From assembly GCF_005771635.1 (NCBI RefSeq), contig NZ_VBWP01000004.1, forward strand, positions 124,001 through 188,000: a stretch of 64,000 bases of DNA, written 5' to 3'. How positions within the stretch are numbered: the stretch's first letter is position 1; each line of letters opens with the position of its first letter. The position numbers and the translations under genes are program-made. Positions 52,967 through 61,401 of this stretch are shown here, piece after piece. This stretch comes from Culicoidibacter larvae (lineage in GTDB: Bacteria; Bacillota_I; Bacilli_A; Culicoidibacterales; Culicoidibacteraceae). The notes below the pieces were generated by a model, which saw nothing but the letters and a program-made list of their open reading frames with translations, searched no databases and was not told the origin of the DNA.

Positions 52967-53962
52967 ATGTGTACAAGTATTACTTTTAAAACTGATGATC
53001 AAATTAATATGCTGGCGCGAACAATGGATTTTGCTTTAGTATTGGATCCGGTCATGACGATGATGCCGCGTAATTATCATTGGCAATCATTATATCAGAT
53101 AACGCAACCTGATTCACAATTTGCATTTGCCGGACTATCACGAAGCTTTGATGGTCATAATTATGTTTTTGCCGATGGTATAAACGAAGCCGGACTTGCC
53201 TGTGCAGTATTATATTTTCCAGGTTATGCCAGCTATTCAGAAAGTTTTGCTACTGGTAAAATTAATTTAGCACCGCACGAAGTTGTGCAGTGGCTCCTTT
53301 CGAGTTTTAATAACTTAGAAGATGTTAAGGAAGCAGTAACTAAATTACATCTGATTGACACCCCGTTACCATTTTTAGGTACAACACCGCCATTACACTG
53401 GATTGTCACTGATGAAAGTGGAGCATCAATTGTTATTGAACCGCTTGCTGAAGGTATAAAAGTTTATGATAATCCTATCGGGGTAATGACAAATAGTCCT
53501 GATTTCAACTGGCACCTAACTAATATCCGTAACTATATAGGTATCAGACCGGAACAACTGACTGATATTACAATTAATGGTACAACTTTTAAACCATTCG
53601 GTCAGGGCGCTGGCACTTTTGGACTACCTGGCGATTTCACGCCACCGGCACGTTTCATCCGTACGGTCTTTAATCGCCATGCAATGCGTAATATTCATGG
53701 TGAAGAAGAGGCAATTAAAGCGGTTTACCATATATTGGCAAGCGTTGATATTCCTCGCGGCAGTGTCATCACTGCTCAAGATAGCTACGATTTTACGCAA
53801 CATACTGCTTGTATGGTTTGTCAAAGTAGAACCTACTATTTCAAAACGTATGATAATAACCAAATCAATAAATTGGAATTAATGAAAGAAAATCTTGAAG
53901 GCAGTGAACCATTAACCTGGTCAGTACCTAAAGAGCAAAATTACCATCATTTGAATGGGTAA
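52967..53962 (+). CDS. choloylglycine hydrolase-family Ntn amidase (bile salt / penicillin V acylase type)
   Basis: Ntn hydrolase of 331 residues. ATG at 52967 is chosen because it places Cys at position 2 (MCTSITF), which after Met removal is the catalytic N-terminal nucleophile. Other active-site residues are in place: Arg18 and Asp21 in ARTMDFA, Asn176 in MTNSPDFNWHL, and Arg229 in PARFIRTVFNR. This fits bile salt hydrolases or penicillin V acylases; the two cannot be separated by eye. GAGGAG precedes the start. It is a single-gene unit. Confidence 0.93.
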   Translation: MCTSITFKTDDQINMLARTMDFALVLDPVMTMMPRNYHWQSLYQITQPDSQFAFAGLSRSFDGHNYVFADGINEAGLACAVLYFPGYASYSESFATGKINLAPHEVVQWLLSSFNNLEDVKEAVTKLHLIDTPLPFLGTTPPLHWIVTDESGASIVIEPLAEGIKVYDNPIGVMTNSPDFNWHLTNIRNYIGIRPEQLTDITINGTTFKPFGQGAGTFGLPGDFTPPARFIRTVFNRHAMRNIHGEEEAIKAVYHILASVDIPRGSVITAQDSYDFTQHTACMVCQSRTYYFKTYDNNQINKLELMKENLEGSEPLTWSVPKEQNYHHLNG

Positions 53963-53967
53963 AATGT

Positions 53968-54001
53968 AAAACCCCTGAAGCCGAAGCTTCAGGGGTTTTT
54001 T
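53968..54001 (+). terminator. terminator after the Ntn amidase gene
   Basis: AAAACCCCTGAAGC (53968-53981), loop CGAA, GCTTCAGGGGTTTTTT (53986-54001). Confidence 0.93.
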
Positions 54002-54148
54002 AGCTTTTGACACAAAGATTTCCAGCTTAGATACGCTATTCATTTCCAAAATGAGATTTTTGTTTCAAAATATGAAAAAGGCTGTCTCATTCTGCGAAAC
54101 TTTACTATAATGGGGGTAACAGGGCATTATGAAAGGATGAACAATATA

Positions 54149-54982
54149 ATGAGTATTAAAGTAATAATTATGGATGTTGATGGAACTTTAACCAATTCGC
54201 AAAAGGGGATATCTCCTAAAACTAAAGAAGCATTATTAAATGCGCAAAAAGCCGGTTGTAAATTAATTTTAGCATCCGGACGACCAACTTCAGGATTAAA
54301 AGATTTTGCTGATGAACTTGATATGCCAAATAATGGTGGACTTTTAGTATCATATAATGGTTCTCAGGTTGTTGATAGTAAAACCGATGAAATTCTATTT
54401 AATCAGGCAATGACTGTTGAAGAAGGACAGGCAGTACTTGAGCATTTAAAGCAATTTGCTGTTCGACCAATGATTGATAAAAACGAATATATGTATGTAA
54501 ATGATGTTTATAATTGTATGATTCCATTTAATGGTGAAGAGTTAAACATTATTCAATATGAGTCTCGTGGTGGTAAGTATAAATTATGCGAAAAGGATGA
54601 TTTAGCATCATTTGCTGATTTTCCATTGAACAAGATTTTAACTGCGGCTGATCCTGAATATTTACAAGCTAATTATAAAGCAATGATGGAACCATTTAAA
54701 GATAGCTTAAATTGCGTATTTACAGCGCCATTTTATTTTGAGTATACTGCCAATGGTATTGATAAAGCCAAAGCGCTTGATACGGTATTAATCCCAATGG
54801 GATATACCCGTGATGAAATGATTGCTTTTGGCGATGGACATAATGATGCTACGATGGTTGAGTATGCCGGAACTGGTGTTGCTATGGGAAATGCCGTTGA
54901 TGATTTAAAAGCCAAGGCCGATTATATCACACTATCAAATGATGAAGATGGCATTGCTGTAGCATTGGCTGAATATTTATAA
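54149..54982 (+). CDS. Cof-type HAD phosphatase
   Basis: HAD IIB (Cof) sugar-phosphate phosphatase of 277 residues. Motif I is VIIMDVDGTLTNSQKGISPKT, motif II ILASGRPTSGLKDFA, and motif III IAFGDGHNDATMVEYAGTGVAMGNA. The cap domain lies between. The substrate is unknown. ATG at 54149 with AAAGGATG upstream; TATAAT at 54106-54111 is a likely -10. The next gene, an RpiR-type sugar-phosphate-sensing regulator, follows by 21 bp and may act with it. Confidence 0.92.
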   Translation: MSIKVIIMDVDGTLTNSQKGISPKTKEALLNAQKAGCKLILASGRPTSGLKDFADELDMPNNGGLLVSYNGSQVVDSKTDEILFNQAMTVEEGQAVLEHLKQFAVRPMIDKNEYMYVNDVYNCMIPFNGEELNIIQYESRGGKYKLCEKDDLASFADFPLNKILTAADPEYLQANYKAMMEPFKDSLNCVFTAPFYFEYTANGIDKAKALDTVLIPMGYTRDEMIAFGDGHNDATMVEYAGTGVAMGNAVDDLKAKADYITLSNDEDGIAVALAEYL

Positions 54983-55003
54983 TCTTTGAAAAAGGCTGAA
55001 ATT

Positions 55004-55861
55004 ATGAATATATTTGCGTTGCTGGAACAAATGAATACAATTACTAAAAGCGAACAAAGGGTGGTTGATTATATATTGACCAACCCTTATTCGTTTTTGT
55101 CGCAAAACATCAATCAGATTTGTGATACTTGCCAAGTTTCACGCGCTTCGATATATCGACTCTGTCAAAAACTGGAACTATCCGGATTTTCGGATTTAAA
55201 GTTAGAAGTCTCAAAGAATATTGAAAGCTATCTTAAAGAGCATGATGTTCTTAAATTCAATTTTCCATTTCATAAAGAAGAGGTTAGTGAGCAAATCATT
55301 CAAAAAATTAGCAATGATTATTTGCAAACCTCAGCAGCCACACAAAATTTAATGGATACACGCATGCTTGAACGAAGTGCTAAACTATTAAAAAATGCTC
55401 AAAATATTACTTTATATAGCACCGCCGGCAATGTTTTCTTTGCAGAGAACTTTCAATTTCAAATGCAGGAGATCGGTATTAAAGTTCATGTGCCCATTGA
55501 TGATTACCAGCAACGGTTAAGCGCAGCAGCAAGCAGTAAACAAGACGTCGCTATCCTCATTTCTTTTGGCGGTGGCGGGTCCGTTCAACAATTAATTCAA
55601 CTATTCAAGCATAATCATACCCCAATTATATGTATTACCTCAGCACAAAAACATAACCCGATAAAGGATATATCTAAATATGTATTGTATATGACCGCTC
55701 AAGAAAGTCATTATCGTAAAATATCATCATTTTCAACCCGACTGTCATTGCTCTATATTCTTGACTGCTTATTTGCAAGTTATTTTCAACTTGATTATGA
55801 TAACAATATTCATAAAAAATTACATTACTACAAACTCTTATCTAATCAACAAACTATTTAG
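55004..55861 (+). CDS. RpiR/MurR-family transcriptional regulator
   Basis: Regulator of 285 residues from ATG 55004. The N-terminal HTH_6 domain has TKSEQRVVDYILTNPY and CQVSRASIYRLCQKLELSGFSDLK. The C-terminal SIS domain (about 130-260) has the sugar-phosphate-binding patterns ITLYSTAGNVFFAENF and VAILISFGGGGSVQQLIQL. Targets are unknown; control of the upstream Cof-type phosphatase is possible because both probably deal with sugar phosphates. The ribosome site is weak, so translation may depend on the upstream gene. Confidence 0.9.
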   Translation: MNIFALLEQMNTITKSEQRVVDYILTNPYSFLSQNINQICDTCQVSRASIYRLCQKLELSGFSDLKLEVSKNIESYLKEHDVLKFNFPFHKEEVSEQIIQKISNDYLQTSAATQNLMDTRMLERSAKLLKNAQNITLYSTAGNVFFAENFQFQMQEIGIKVHVPIDDYQQRLSAAASSKQDVAILISFGGGGSVQQLIQLFKHNHTPIICITSAQKHNPIKDISKYVLYMTAQESHYRKISSFSTRLSLLYILDCLFASYFQLDYDNNIHKKLHYYKLLSNQQTI

Positions 55862-55966
55862 GGAGAAGTGGAAATACTAAATTTCAAGAAATTCAGTATT
55901 TATTTTATAACCTGACAGACAGTTGTCATAAGTATAGTTTATAATATAAAGAGAGGTGATTAGTGT

Positions 55967-56365
55967 ATGAATACTATAAACAATCCGCTGGTTCAAGAAA
56001 AGTTTTCGCTTTATCCTAAAGCATACCAAAAAAAGTTACTGCAACTGCGTGAGCTAATTTACTCAACCGCATATCAGCTTGATAATAACTTGGAAGTTAC
56101 TGAAAGTTTAAAATGGGGGCAGCCAAGTTACACAGTAAAGGGCGGCACCCCAATCAGAATTGATGTATTTGATGATAATCAGGTGGCAATGTTTTTCCAC
56201 TGCCAAACTAATTTAGTATCATATTTCAGAACAGTTTTTGATGATAAACTAACTTTTTCAGGAAATCGTGCTATTATTTTAGATATTAATGAGCCGTTAC
56301 CGGTTGCTAATATTACTTTTTGCATTGAATCGGCACTTCTATATCATAAGAAGAAAAACGGATAG
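55967..56365 (+). CDS. DUF1801 family protein
   Basis: A 132-residue protein of the DUF1801/YdhG-like family. The typical core is LRELIYSTAYQLDNNLEVTESLKWGQPSYTVKGGTPIRID, then VAMFFHCQTNLVSYFRTVF. The family adopts a frataxin-like or iron-chaperone-like fold in related proteins (YdhG), but a function is not proven. AGAGGTG site. The TAG stop lies inside the terminator stem. Single gene. Confidence 0.87.
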   Translation: MNTINNPLVQEKFSLYPKAYQKKLLQLRELIYSTAYQLDNNLEVTESLKWGQPSYTVKGGTPIRIDVFDDNQVAMFFHCQTNLVSYFRTVFDDKLTFSGNRAIILDINEPLPVANITFCIESALLYHKKKNG

Positions 56366-56383
56366 CCACAGGCTATCCGTTTT
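56355..56383 (+). terminator. terminator overlapping the DUF1801 stop
   Basis: AAAACGGATAGCC (56355-56367), loop ACA, GGCTATCCGTTTT (56371-56383). It also lies 16 bp past the stop of the minus-strand peptide and could terminate that transcript. Confidence 0.88.
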
Positions 56384-56398
56384 AACTATTTCTATCAA

Positions 56399-56482
56399 TT
56401 AAAATATCCCTAAAATCCATAAGATAAAGGCCAGGAATACACAAAATATCAACCAAATAAATTCTAAGATTTTGTCTAACAT
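56399..56482 (-). CDS. 27-residue hydrophobic small protein
   Basis: Reads MLDKILEFIW then a hydrophobic stretch ending ILGIF. The near-perfect ribosome site AAAGGAGGAG (56497-56488) is 5 nt from the ATG, and a promoter TTGTTT-17 bp-TATAGT (56536-56508) lies upstream. The peptide has an amphipathic, charged start and one membrane-spanning helix of about 18 residues with no basic tail. It is divergent from an XRE membrane regulator, with an inverted repeat in its promoter spacer. Candidate small membrane protein or toxin-like peptide; no family recognised. Too short to call by ORF length. Confidence 0.6.
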   Translation of the reverse strand: MLDKILEFIWLIFCVFLAFILWILGIF

Positions 56483-56507
56483 TGTATCTCCTCCTTTAAT
56501 TACATTA

Positions 56508-56536
56508 ACTATAACAAAATTGTTATGGCAAAACAA
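56508..56536 (-). promoter_or_regulatory. promoter of the small protein with an operator-like inverted repeat
   Basis: On the minus strand TTGTTT (56536-56531), 17 bp, TATAGT (56513-56508). ATAACAA-AA-TTGTTAT at 56511-56526 is a 7-bp inverted repeat filling the spacer, well placed for repression. Confidence 0.5.
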
Positions 56537-56546
56537 ATTTATTTAG

Positions 56547-56555
56547 TGATATACT
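56547..56555 (+). promoter_or_regulatory. extended -10 of the XRE gene
   Basis: TGATATACT (TG at 56547-56548, TATACT at 56550-56555). No -35 was found, fitting a promoter that needs activation or is weak. Confidence 0.45.
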
Positions 56556-56578
56556 AATGATATTGGAGGAATTCAAGT

Positions 56579-57082
56579 ATGTCTGAAAATTTGATGATTG
56601 GTAAAAAGATTAAACAGGAGCGAGTGCGGTTGCAGCTCACACAAAAGCAGCTGGCAAGTCAGTTGAATGTTAGTGATAAAACTATTTCGCGGTGGGAACG
56701 TAGTGATGGTTACCCGGATATTACCTTATTACCACTTATTGCAAGTTCGCTGAATATGCGCTTGGAAGAGCTTTTTAATGAAGCAGACACTATAAGTATT
56801 ATTCAAGAAGAACCGGTGGTAAAGTCGGAATACCTACAACTAAGTAAAAAAACAGCCATTGGAATTGGTTTTCTGTTTTTATTCTTTATTGTAATTCATT
56901 TGTTTGGTTTATTTACTTCAAACATTAGTATTGATTTTATAACTGTTCTACAAATAATTGCTGATTATTTATTTGGGGCAATTTTTTGCAGCATAGTCGT
57001 TATTCCGCTGGTTTGTTTAGCAAAATACCTAAAGAATCGACGATTCTCAATATCCGCGAGTAATTCTCAAGATTTGGCATAG
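56579..57082 (+). CDS. XRE-family regulator with C-terminal membrane segments
   Basis: A 167-residue protein. The N-terminal helix-turn-helix (IGKKIKQERVRLQLTQKQLASQLNVSDKTISRWERSDGYPDITLLPLIASSLNM) is a clear XRE domain at about 7-65. Two membrane segments follow at about 91-113 and 122-150, then a basic tail. Membrane-tethered XRE proteins of this layout are common in Firmicutes. TTGGAGGAATTC is the ribosome site. Divergent from the 27-residue peptide gene, with a shared operator-like inverted repeat, so it probably represses that gene. Confidence 0.9.
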   Translation: MSENLMIGKKIKQERVRLQLTQKQLASQLNVSDKTISRWERSDGYPDITLLPLIASSLNMRLEELFNEADTISIIQEEPVVKSEYLQLSKKTAIGIGFLFLFFIVIHLFGLFTSNISIDFITVLQIIADYLFGAIFCSIVVIPLVCLAKYLKNRRFSISASNSQDLA

Positions 57083-57143
57083 ACTCTGACTAAGACTTCA
57101 GCTTATCATTACAGTATGATAAATGAAATGGAGTCGAAGAGAT

Positions 57144-58025
57144 ATGAACCGAATAAACAAATATGCTGTACCATTAATGAATGGAATTATTTTTTTAGCA
57201 ATTGCGTGCTTACTTATTACACTAGGAATTTTAGTGTTTGATACTGGCCTGTTAAAAGCAACGATATGGATAGTCATGAAAATGTTTTATCCATTTGTTG
57301 GTATTTTTTTGGTGGTATTTGCTTTGGTAATGTTGATTATTATCAAAGGGAAGGTAGTTGCTAAATTATTATTAGTTGCTTTGGCAACTTTATATCTTGT
57401 GCCATTATTATTGCTAATAAATATTATTTATGTGCCGTACCCGGCTGATTTGGCAACAACAGAACCGCAACTCATTGCTTCGTGGCCATTTAAGAATCCA
57501 ACCGTTGTTGGCTGGGGCGGTGATGATCCGCAGGGAAATCTACCTCATGCGATTTGGGCATCAGAGCGCTGGGCATACGATATTGTTAGTGAACCATACA
57601 ATACCGGTTCAACTAATCTTGAAGCGTATGGAATTTATGGTGAAAAAGTGTATGCCCCGGTGTCAGGAACAATTGTTCAGGTTGTCATCGATGAACCGGA
57701 TGTTGCTCCTAATACCGATAAATTTTCAATAGCAGAAGGTAATCATGTTTACATCCATGTTGCCGCTACAGATTCATACGTATTATTATCTCATCTCAAG
57801 CAAGGCACAATCGACTTAAAAGTAGGCGATTCTGTCGAAGTTGGTGATTATATTGGCGAGATAGGTAATAGCGGCAGTACTTCTGAACCGCATTTACATA
57901 TGCATCACCAGAAACAACATCCTAAGGATGTGCTTATTCCGACGGCAGCTATTGGTTTGCCATTGTATTTTAAGGTTGACGGAAATGTGATTATGCCTGA
58001 GAAGGATATGATTATAAAACCATAA
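57144..58025 (+). CDS. membrane-anchored M23-like peptidase
   Basis: A 293-residue protein from ATG 57144. Three membrane segments lie in the first 110 residues (about 12-34, 45-68, 73-100). The C-terminal part is an M23/LytM-like barrel: GEKVYAPVSGTIVQVV, LLSHLKQGTIDLKVGDSVEVGDYIGEIGNSG, EPHLHMHHQ. The canonical first zinc ligand (HxxxD) reads RWAYD, so His is replaced by Arg; a His in NLPHAIW upstream may substitute, as in some M23 relatives with QRYAxD. Activity is therefore uncertain. It is a single-gene unit with a strong terminator. Confidence 0.8.
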   Translation: MNRINKYAVPLMNGIIFLAIACLLITLGILVFDTGLLKATIWIVMKMFYPFVGIFLVVFALVMLIIIKGKVVAKLLLVALATLYLVPLLLLINIIYVPYPADLATTEPQLIASWPFKNPTVVGWGGDDPQGNLPHAIWASERWAYDIVSEPYNTGSTNLEAYGIYGEKVYAPVSGTIVQVVIDEPDVAPNTDKFSIAEGNHVYIHVAATDSYVLLSHLKQGTIDLKVGDSVEVGDYIGEIGNSGSTSEPHLHMHHQKQHPKDVLIPTAAIGLPLYFKVDGNVIMPEKDMIIKP

Positions 58026-58026
58026 C

Positions 58027-58057
58027 AAAAAGCTCAGGCACAATGCCTGAGCTTTTT
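58027..58057 (+). terminator. terminator after the membrane M23 gene
   Basis: AAAAAGCTCAGGCA (58027-58040), loop CAA, TGCCTGAGCTTTTT (58044-58057). Confidence 0.92.
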
Positions 58058-58110
58058 ACACTTTTCTCCCCAAAGGTGTATTTTTATTCAAAAACTTCAT
58101 TATTAATTCA

Positions 58111-58139
58111 TTGAATAGTGACCGATGATTAGCTATACT
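58111..58139 (+). promoter_or_regulatory. promoter of the following membrane protein gene
   Basis: TTGAAT (58111-58116), a 17-bp spacer, TATACT (58134-58139). Confidence 0.6.
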
Positions 58140-58168
58140 TAGATTAATATGTGGCGAGAGGGGATATT

Positions 58169-58624
58169 ATGGTTCATTTTTTAGATGATTATTTAAATAA
58201 GAAAAGTGCTTCATGGGTTTTTGGTGCAACTTTAATCTTTAATATAGCTATGCTTATTTTAGCGTCGTTAATTGCCCAAGGGAATCTATTGTTTAGCGAT
58301 CTTGATTATCATATAATTGCCTCAGTATTACTATACTTTTCGGCAATAATTCCGTTTGTATTCTTTATGAATATTTGGCAAAAAAATGCAGTTATTTTTA
58401 TGTGGTTTTTATTTGTTGGCACTGGAAATATATTGATAGGAATGTATCTTATGTACCTGACTTTACTTTCAGGTTTAAGTATTGATGCTGCACGATTTTA
58501 TTTATCAGAAATGAATCATAGCACATTCAGTATGGTAGTTTCAATTGTGGTTCCGCTAATTATTATCTTGCTGACATGTTGCTTTGTGCATTTGAAGATG
58601 AAGCAGGATAATGAGATAGAATAA
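58169..58624 (+). CDS. four-segment membrane protein, unknown
   Basis: A 151-residue protein with four predicted membrane helices (about 13-36, 45-65, 71-95, 119-145). ATG at 58169 has GAGAGGGGA 5 nt upstream; a GTG at 58151 has no site. I do not recognise a family. Only short charged loops, no catalytic motif. Own promoter and a palindromic terminator. Confidence 0.7.
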   Translation: MVHFLDDYLNKKSASWVFGATLIFNIAMLILASLIAQGNLLFSDLDYHIIASVLLYFSAIIPFVFFMNIWQKNAVIFMWFLFVGTGNILIGMYLMYLTLLSGLSIDAARFYLSEMNHSTFSMVVSIVVPLIIILLTCCFVHLKMKQDNEIE

Positions 58625-58642
58625 GGCAACTTTACTTCTATA

Positions 58643-58682
58643 AATTAAAAACACAAGCTTATATAAGCTTGTGTTTTTAATT
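58643..58682. terminator. 40-bp palindromic bidirectional terminator
   Basis: AATTAAAAACACAAGCTTAT and its exact complement meet without a gap, giving T-rich ends on both strands. It lies between convergent genes. Confidence 0.85.
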
Positions 58683-58685
58683 ATA

Positions 58686-60137
58686 TCAAATTTTTTTACG
58701 ATTTTTATTTACAACATAAAGTATGCCGGCAGACAGTACGGTTAAAACGCCAATTATAATAGCCTCCAGTGAATTACTTCCTGTATTTGGTAGTGTTGTA
58801 ATTGTACTTGTAAGGTTATTATCAGATGTTTCTGAAACGCTATTTTCTTGCCATTGTGCGTATAAGATTAGATCATTTTCAGGCATAGCATCAGAATTGA
58901 AATTCCATTTAGTGCCGCCAATTGGTTCAGTGTACCAACCTAAAAAACTATAACCAGGTTTAGTTGGAGTTATTGGCTTATTAATCACATCTCCATAAGC
59001 TATAGTATTTTCTTCAATAATGCTACTATCCACAGAAAAACTCACTTTAAACAGCTCTTTAAGCGGTTGGTTCACATTTCCGGAAAATTCATAATCAAGT
59101 TCATATAGACCAAAATTATAAGAAAAAACATGATTAAAAGAGTAGGTAAGATTTGAAGTATAAGTTAGCAAATCCCAAGAAATATTTGGCTCCGAATAAA
59201 TACCATTATTACTAATGGTTTCTGGATTAATAATCGTTCCATCAATATTTGTAATATCATTTTGAATAGTAATATGTTCAGCAAAGTTAACTGGATTTAG
59301 ATTTATTTCTTGTTCAGCTAAACGCAAAACTGACATTCTTGGAAAATTGAAATTTGTAAGTGAACTAATATCACTGATTTGATTTCTATCTAAAAATATA
59401 GTGTCTAAATTTGGAAAGTGGGTTTCTGTAAATGGTGTAATATCGCTGATTTTATTATCATCCAAAAGAATGTGCCTTAAATCTGGAAATGTTGCATTTT
59501 TGAGTGGTGTAATATCACTGATTTGATTTCTACCCATTCCTAACCCCTGTAATCTCGGGAAATTAAACGATGCAATTGGATTAATATCGCTAATTTCAAG
59601 GTTGTCTAGTCCCAGACTCAGAAGAGATGGGAAATTTGCTGTTATAAGTGGACTTATATCACTAATTTGATTGTTGTCAAACCCTAAAACTCGCAGCGAC
59701 GGAAAACTCGCGGTTGCAAATGGACTAATATCATCAATCTGATTATCATTAAGTATTAGTATTTCTAGAAGTGGAAATTCGCTTGTAGTAATTGGACTTA
59801 CATCATTTATTTCATTGCCATCAAGATATAAAATTCTAAGTTCTTTTAAATGTTGAATACCATCTAAATTGACAATATTCTTTAATGAAGCATATAACTG
59901 ATCAATAGAGTCTAGGTCGCTTTGTGTAACAACTGTGTCACTAGATACACCAAATAGCGATGCAATTGTTGATGCGAAATTTGCATCAGGAAATATTTCA
60001 TTGATTGCTGCTGGCGGTGGTGTAGATTCATATGTCGCTTGTACAATCTCTTTTTGTGATTCACCAACATATATTGATGTTCCAGTTATTGTTGTTAATA
60101 GTATAAAACTAAATAAAATTTTTGAAAATATTTTCAT
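58686..60137 (-). CDS. LPXTG-anchored leucine-rich-repeat surface protein
   Basis: Internalin-like protein of 483 residues. A signal peptide (about 1-33) is followed by TPPPAAINEIFPD, a motif shared with the second LRR gene of this window. About nine leucine-rich repeats of the type NQISDISPF follow (residues about 85-290), separated by longer aspartate/phenylalanine-rich joints. One InlB-type repeat (Flg_new) at about 370-430 has PGYSFLGWYTEP and NDLILYAQWQ. The sorting signal LPNTG is at 449, then a membrane segment and NRKKI. Probably host or surface binding; regulation unknown. GGGGGAAAA precedes the ATG. Confidence 0.92.
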   Translation of the reverse strand: MKIFSKILFSFILLTTITGTSIYVGESQKEIVQATYESTPPPAAINEIFPDANFASTIASLFGVSSDTVVTQSDLDSIDQLYASLKNIVNLDGIQHLKELRILYLDGNEINDVSPITTSEFPLLEILILNDNQIDDISPFATASFPSLRVLGFDNNQISDISPLITANFPSLLSLGLDNLEISDINPIASFNFPRLQGLGMGRNQISDITPLKNATFPDLRHILLDDNKISDITPFTETHFPNLDTIFLDRNQISDISSLTNFNFPRMSVLRLAEQEINLNPVNFAEHITIQNDITNIDGTIINPETISNNGIYSEPNISWDLLTYTSNLTYSFNHVFSYNFGLYELDYEFSGNVNQPLKELFKVSFSVDSSIIEENTIAYGDVINKPITPTKPGYSFLGWYTEPIGGTKWNFNSDAMPENDLILYAQWQENSVSETSDNNLTSTITTLPNTGSNSLEAIIIGVLTVLSAGILYVVNKNRKKI

Positions 60138-60170
60138 TTTAATTTTCCCCCATATTTTTTTAACGTTTTA

Positions 60171-60199
60171 ATTCTCTCAAAATTATTATTATTTGTCAA
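60171..60199 (-). promoter_or_regulatory. promoter of the LRR surface protein gene
   Basis: Exact TTGACA on the minus strand (60199-60194), 17 bp, GAGAAT (60176-60171). Confidence 0.5.
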
Positions 60200-60260
60200 C
60201 CCTAAACCCGGTAGATTTTTTAAATCAGTCCAGTATGTAAAAGTTAAACGGACCAATACT

Positions 60261-60289
60261 TGCATTCACAATTTCTTATTGTTATAATT
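60261..60289 (+). promoter_or_regulatory. promoter of the GNAT gene
   Basis: TTGCAT (60261-60266), a 17-bp spacer, TATAAT (60284-60289) with TG one base upstream. Confidence 0.65.
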
Positions 60290-60322
60290 CTGTTAATATT
60301 AAATTCAGGAGTGATAATCGTA

Positions 60323-60763
60323 ATGAATCTTAGCTTTACTATTTTGGAATGTTCCGATAAACAGGAGTTTGTTGATAGTGTCTGTATTGCCGGTTTATTA
60401 GATTACAACCTCAAACAAACAAATAATAAACTTCAAATTCCAGCCCCGGAAATTATTAAGGTTGCCCGTAATCAAGAGGGGACAATTATTGGTGGTATTT
60501 CTGGATCAATGTTTCTTTCAGGTATTGAAATTGAAACCCTTTGGGTTGATGAACGTTATCGCGGCCATCGGATTGCTTCAACACTATTGAGTACAATTGA
60601 AGACGAAGCACGTAAGGCAGGATGCCAAGTAGCTTATTTAACAACATATTCATTTCAAGGACCGGATTTTTATCCTAAATGCGGGTATGTTTTCTGCGGA
60701 AAAGTAGATGGTTTTATCGATGATATTTCGCTATATACTTTTAAAAAAGAGCTTATAGCATAG
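60323..60763 (+). CDS. GNAT-family N-acetyltransferase
   Basis: A 146-residue acetyltransferase-like protein. ATG at 60323 has AGGAGTG 10 nt upstream; a longer frame with an upstream ATG would run through the promoter. Motif A is IETLWVDERYRGHRIASTLLSTIEDEARKAGC and motif B is TTYSFQGPDFYPKCGYVFCG. The substrate is unknown. Own promoter and terminator. Confidence 0.9.
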   Translation: MNLSFTILECSDKQEFVDSVCIAGLLDYNLKQTNNKLQIPAPEIIKVARNQEGTIIGGISGSMFLSGIEIETLWVDERYRGHRIASTLLSTIEDEARKAGCQVAYLTTYSFQGPDFYPKCGYVFCGKVDGFIDDISLYTFKKELIA

Positions 60764-60784
60764 TTTACTACTAACAGTTTTAAT

Positions 60785-60811
60785 AAAAGCGACCTCATCA
60801 AGGTCGCTTTT
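60785..60811 (+). terminator. terminator after the GNAT gene
   Basis: AAAAGCGACCT (60785-60795), loop CATCA, AGGTCGCTTTT (60801-60811). Confidence 0.88.
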
Positions 60812-60939
60812 ATTTTAGATTATTCCCGACTAGCGTTCGAAAACGACACATATTTCATTAAATATTCATTGATTATGTGAGCAGGTTATTCTATACTTGA
60901 TTCAAAAATAGAGTAGATATGACTTGGAGGATCTCCCTT

Positions 60940-61272
60940 ATGTATGAAGAGATAATCAAAAACTTTATTAGCCATGGATATATAATTACATTGCAAGTAG
61001 ATAGTGGTTATGAGGCAGTACATAATGATTTTACTTTTTCGCAAATGATTGAGGATAATTATTATTTTGAAAGCTGCTTGTCACTATCTAATGATGAATT
61101 ATTGTTAGTTTATGACATTCTTTCAGGAGAGTATGAAGAAGATTTTTTTACTGGCAAACCTAATGTCGAATTGATGAAACAATACAAAGAGAGAATACAA
61201 CTTGAAGTGGGACGTTTAGAACTTAGCAAATATATTGGAATTAGTCCATATGTTATTGAGTCTATTTTATGA
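60940..61272 (+). CDS. hypothetical protein
   Basis: A 110-residue acidic soluble protein, unrecognised. ATG at 60940 follows TTGGAGGAT. It starts MYEEIIKNFISHGYIITLQVDSGYEAVHNDF, then a charged middle (SNDELLLVYDILSGEYEEDFF) and a helical end. It has no signal peptide and no motif. It lies between the GNAT and the second LRR gene and ends at a palindromic terminator. Confidence 0.65.
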   Translation: MYEEIIKNFISHGYIITLQVDSGYEAVHNDFTFSQMIEDNYYFESCLSLSNDELLLVYDILSGEYEEDFFTGKPNVELMKQYKERIQLEVGRLELSKYIGISPYVIESIL

Positions 61273-61300
61273 TCTAAGATACAGTTTTAAGTACATATGT

Positions 61301-61340
61301 ATTATAAAAAAGACCCAAATATTTGGTCTTTTTTATAATA
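61301..61340. terminator. palindromic terminator
   Basis: ATTATAAAAAAGACC (61301-61315) pairs with GGTCTTTTTTATAAT across a loop of CAAATATTT. T-rich on both strands. Confidence 0.75.
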
Positions 61341-61401
61341 TATATTCGTGTATAATTATGGGTGCACTGCTTTGCAAACTAGCATAAAAAGGAGAATAAT
61401 A

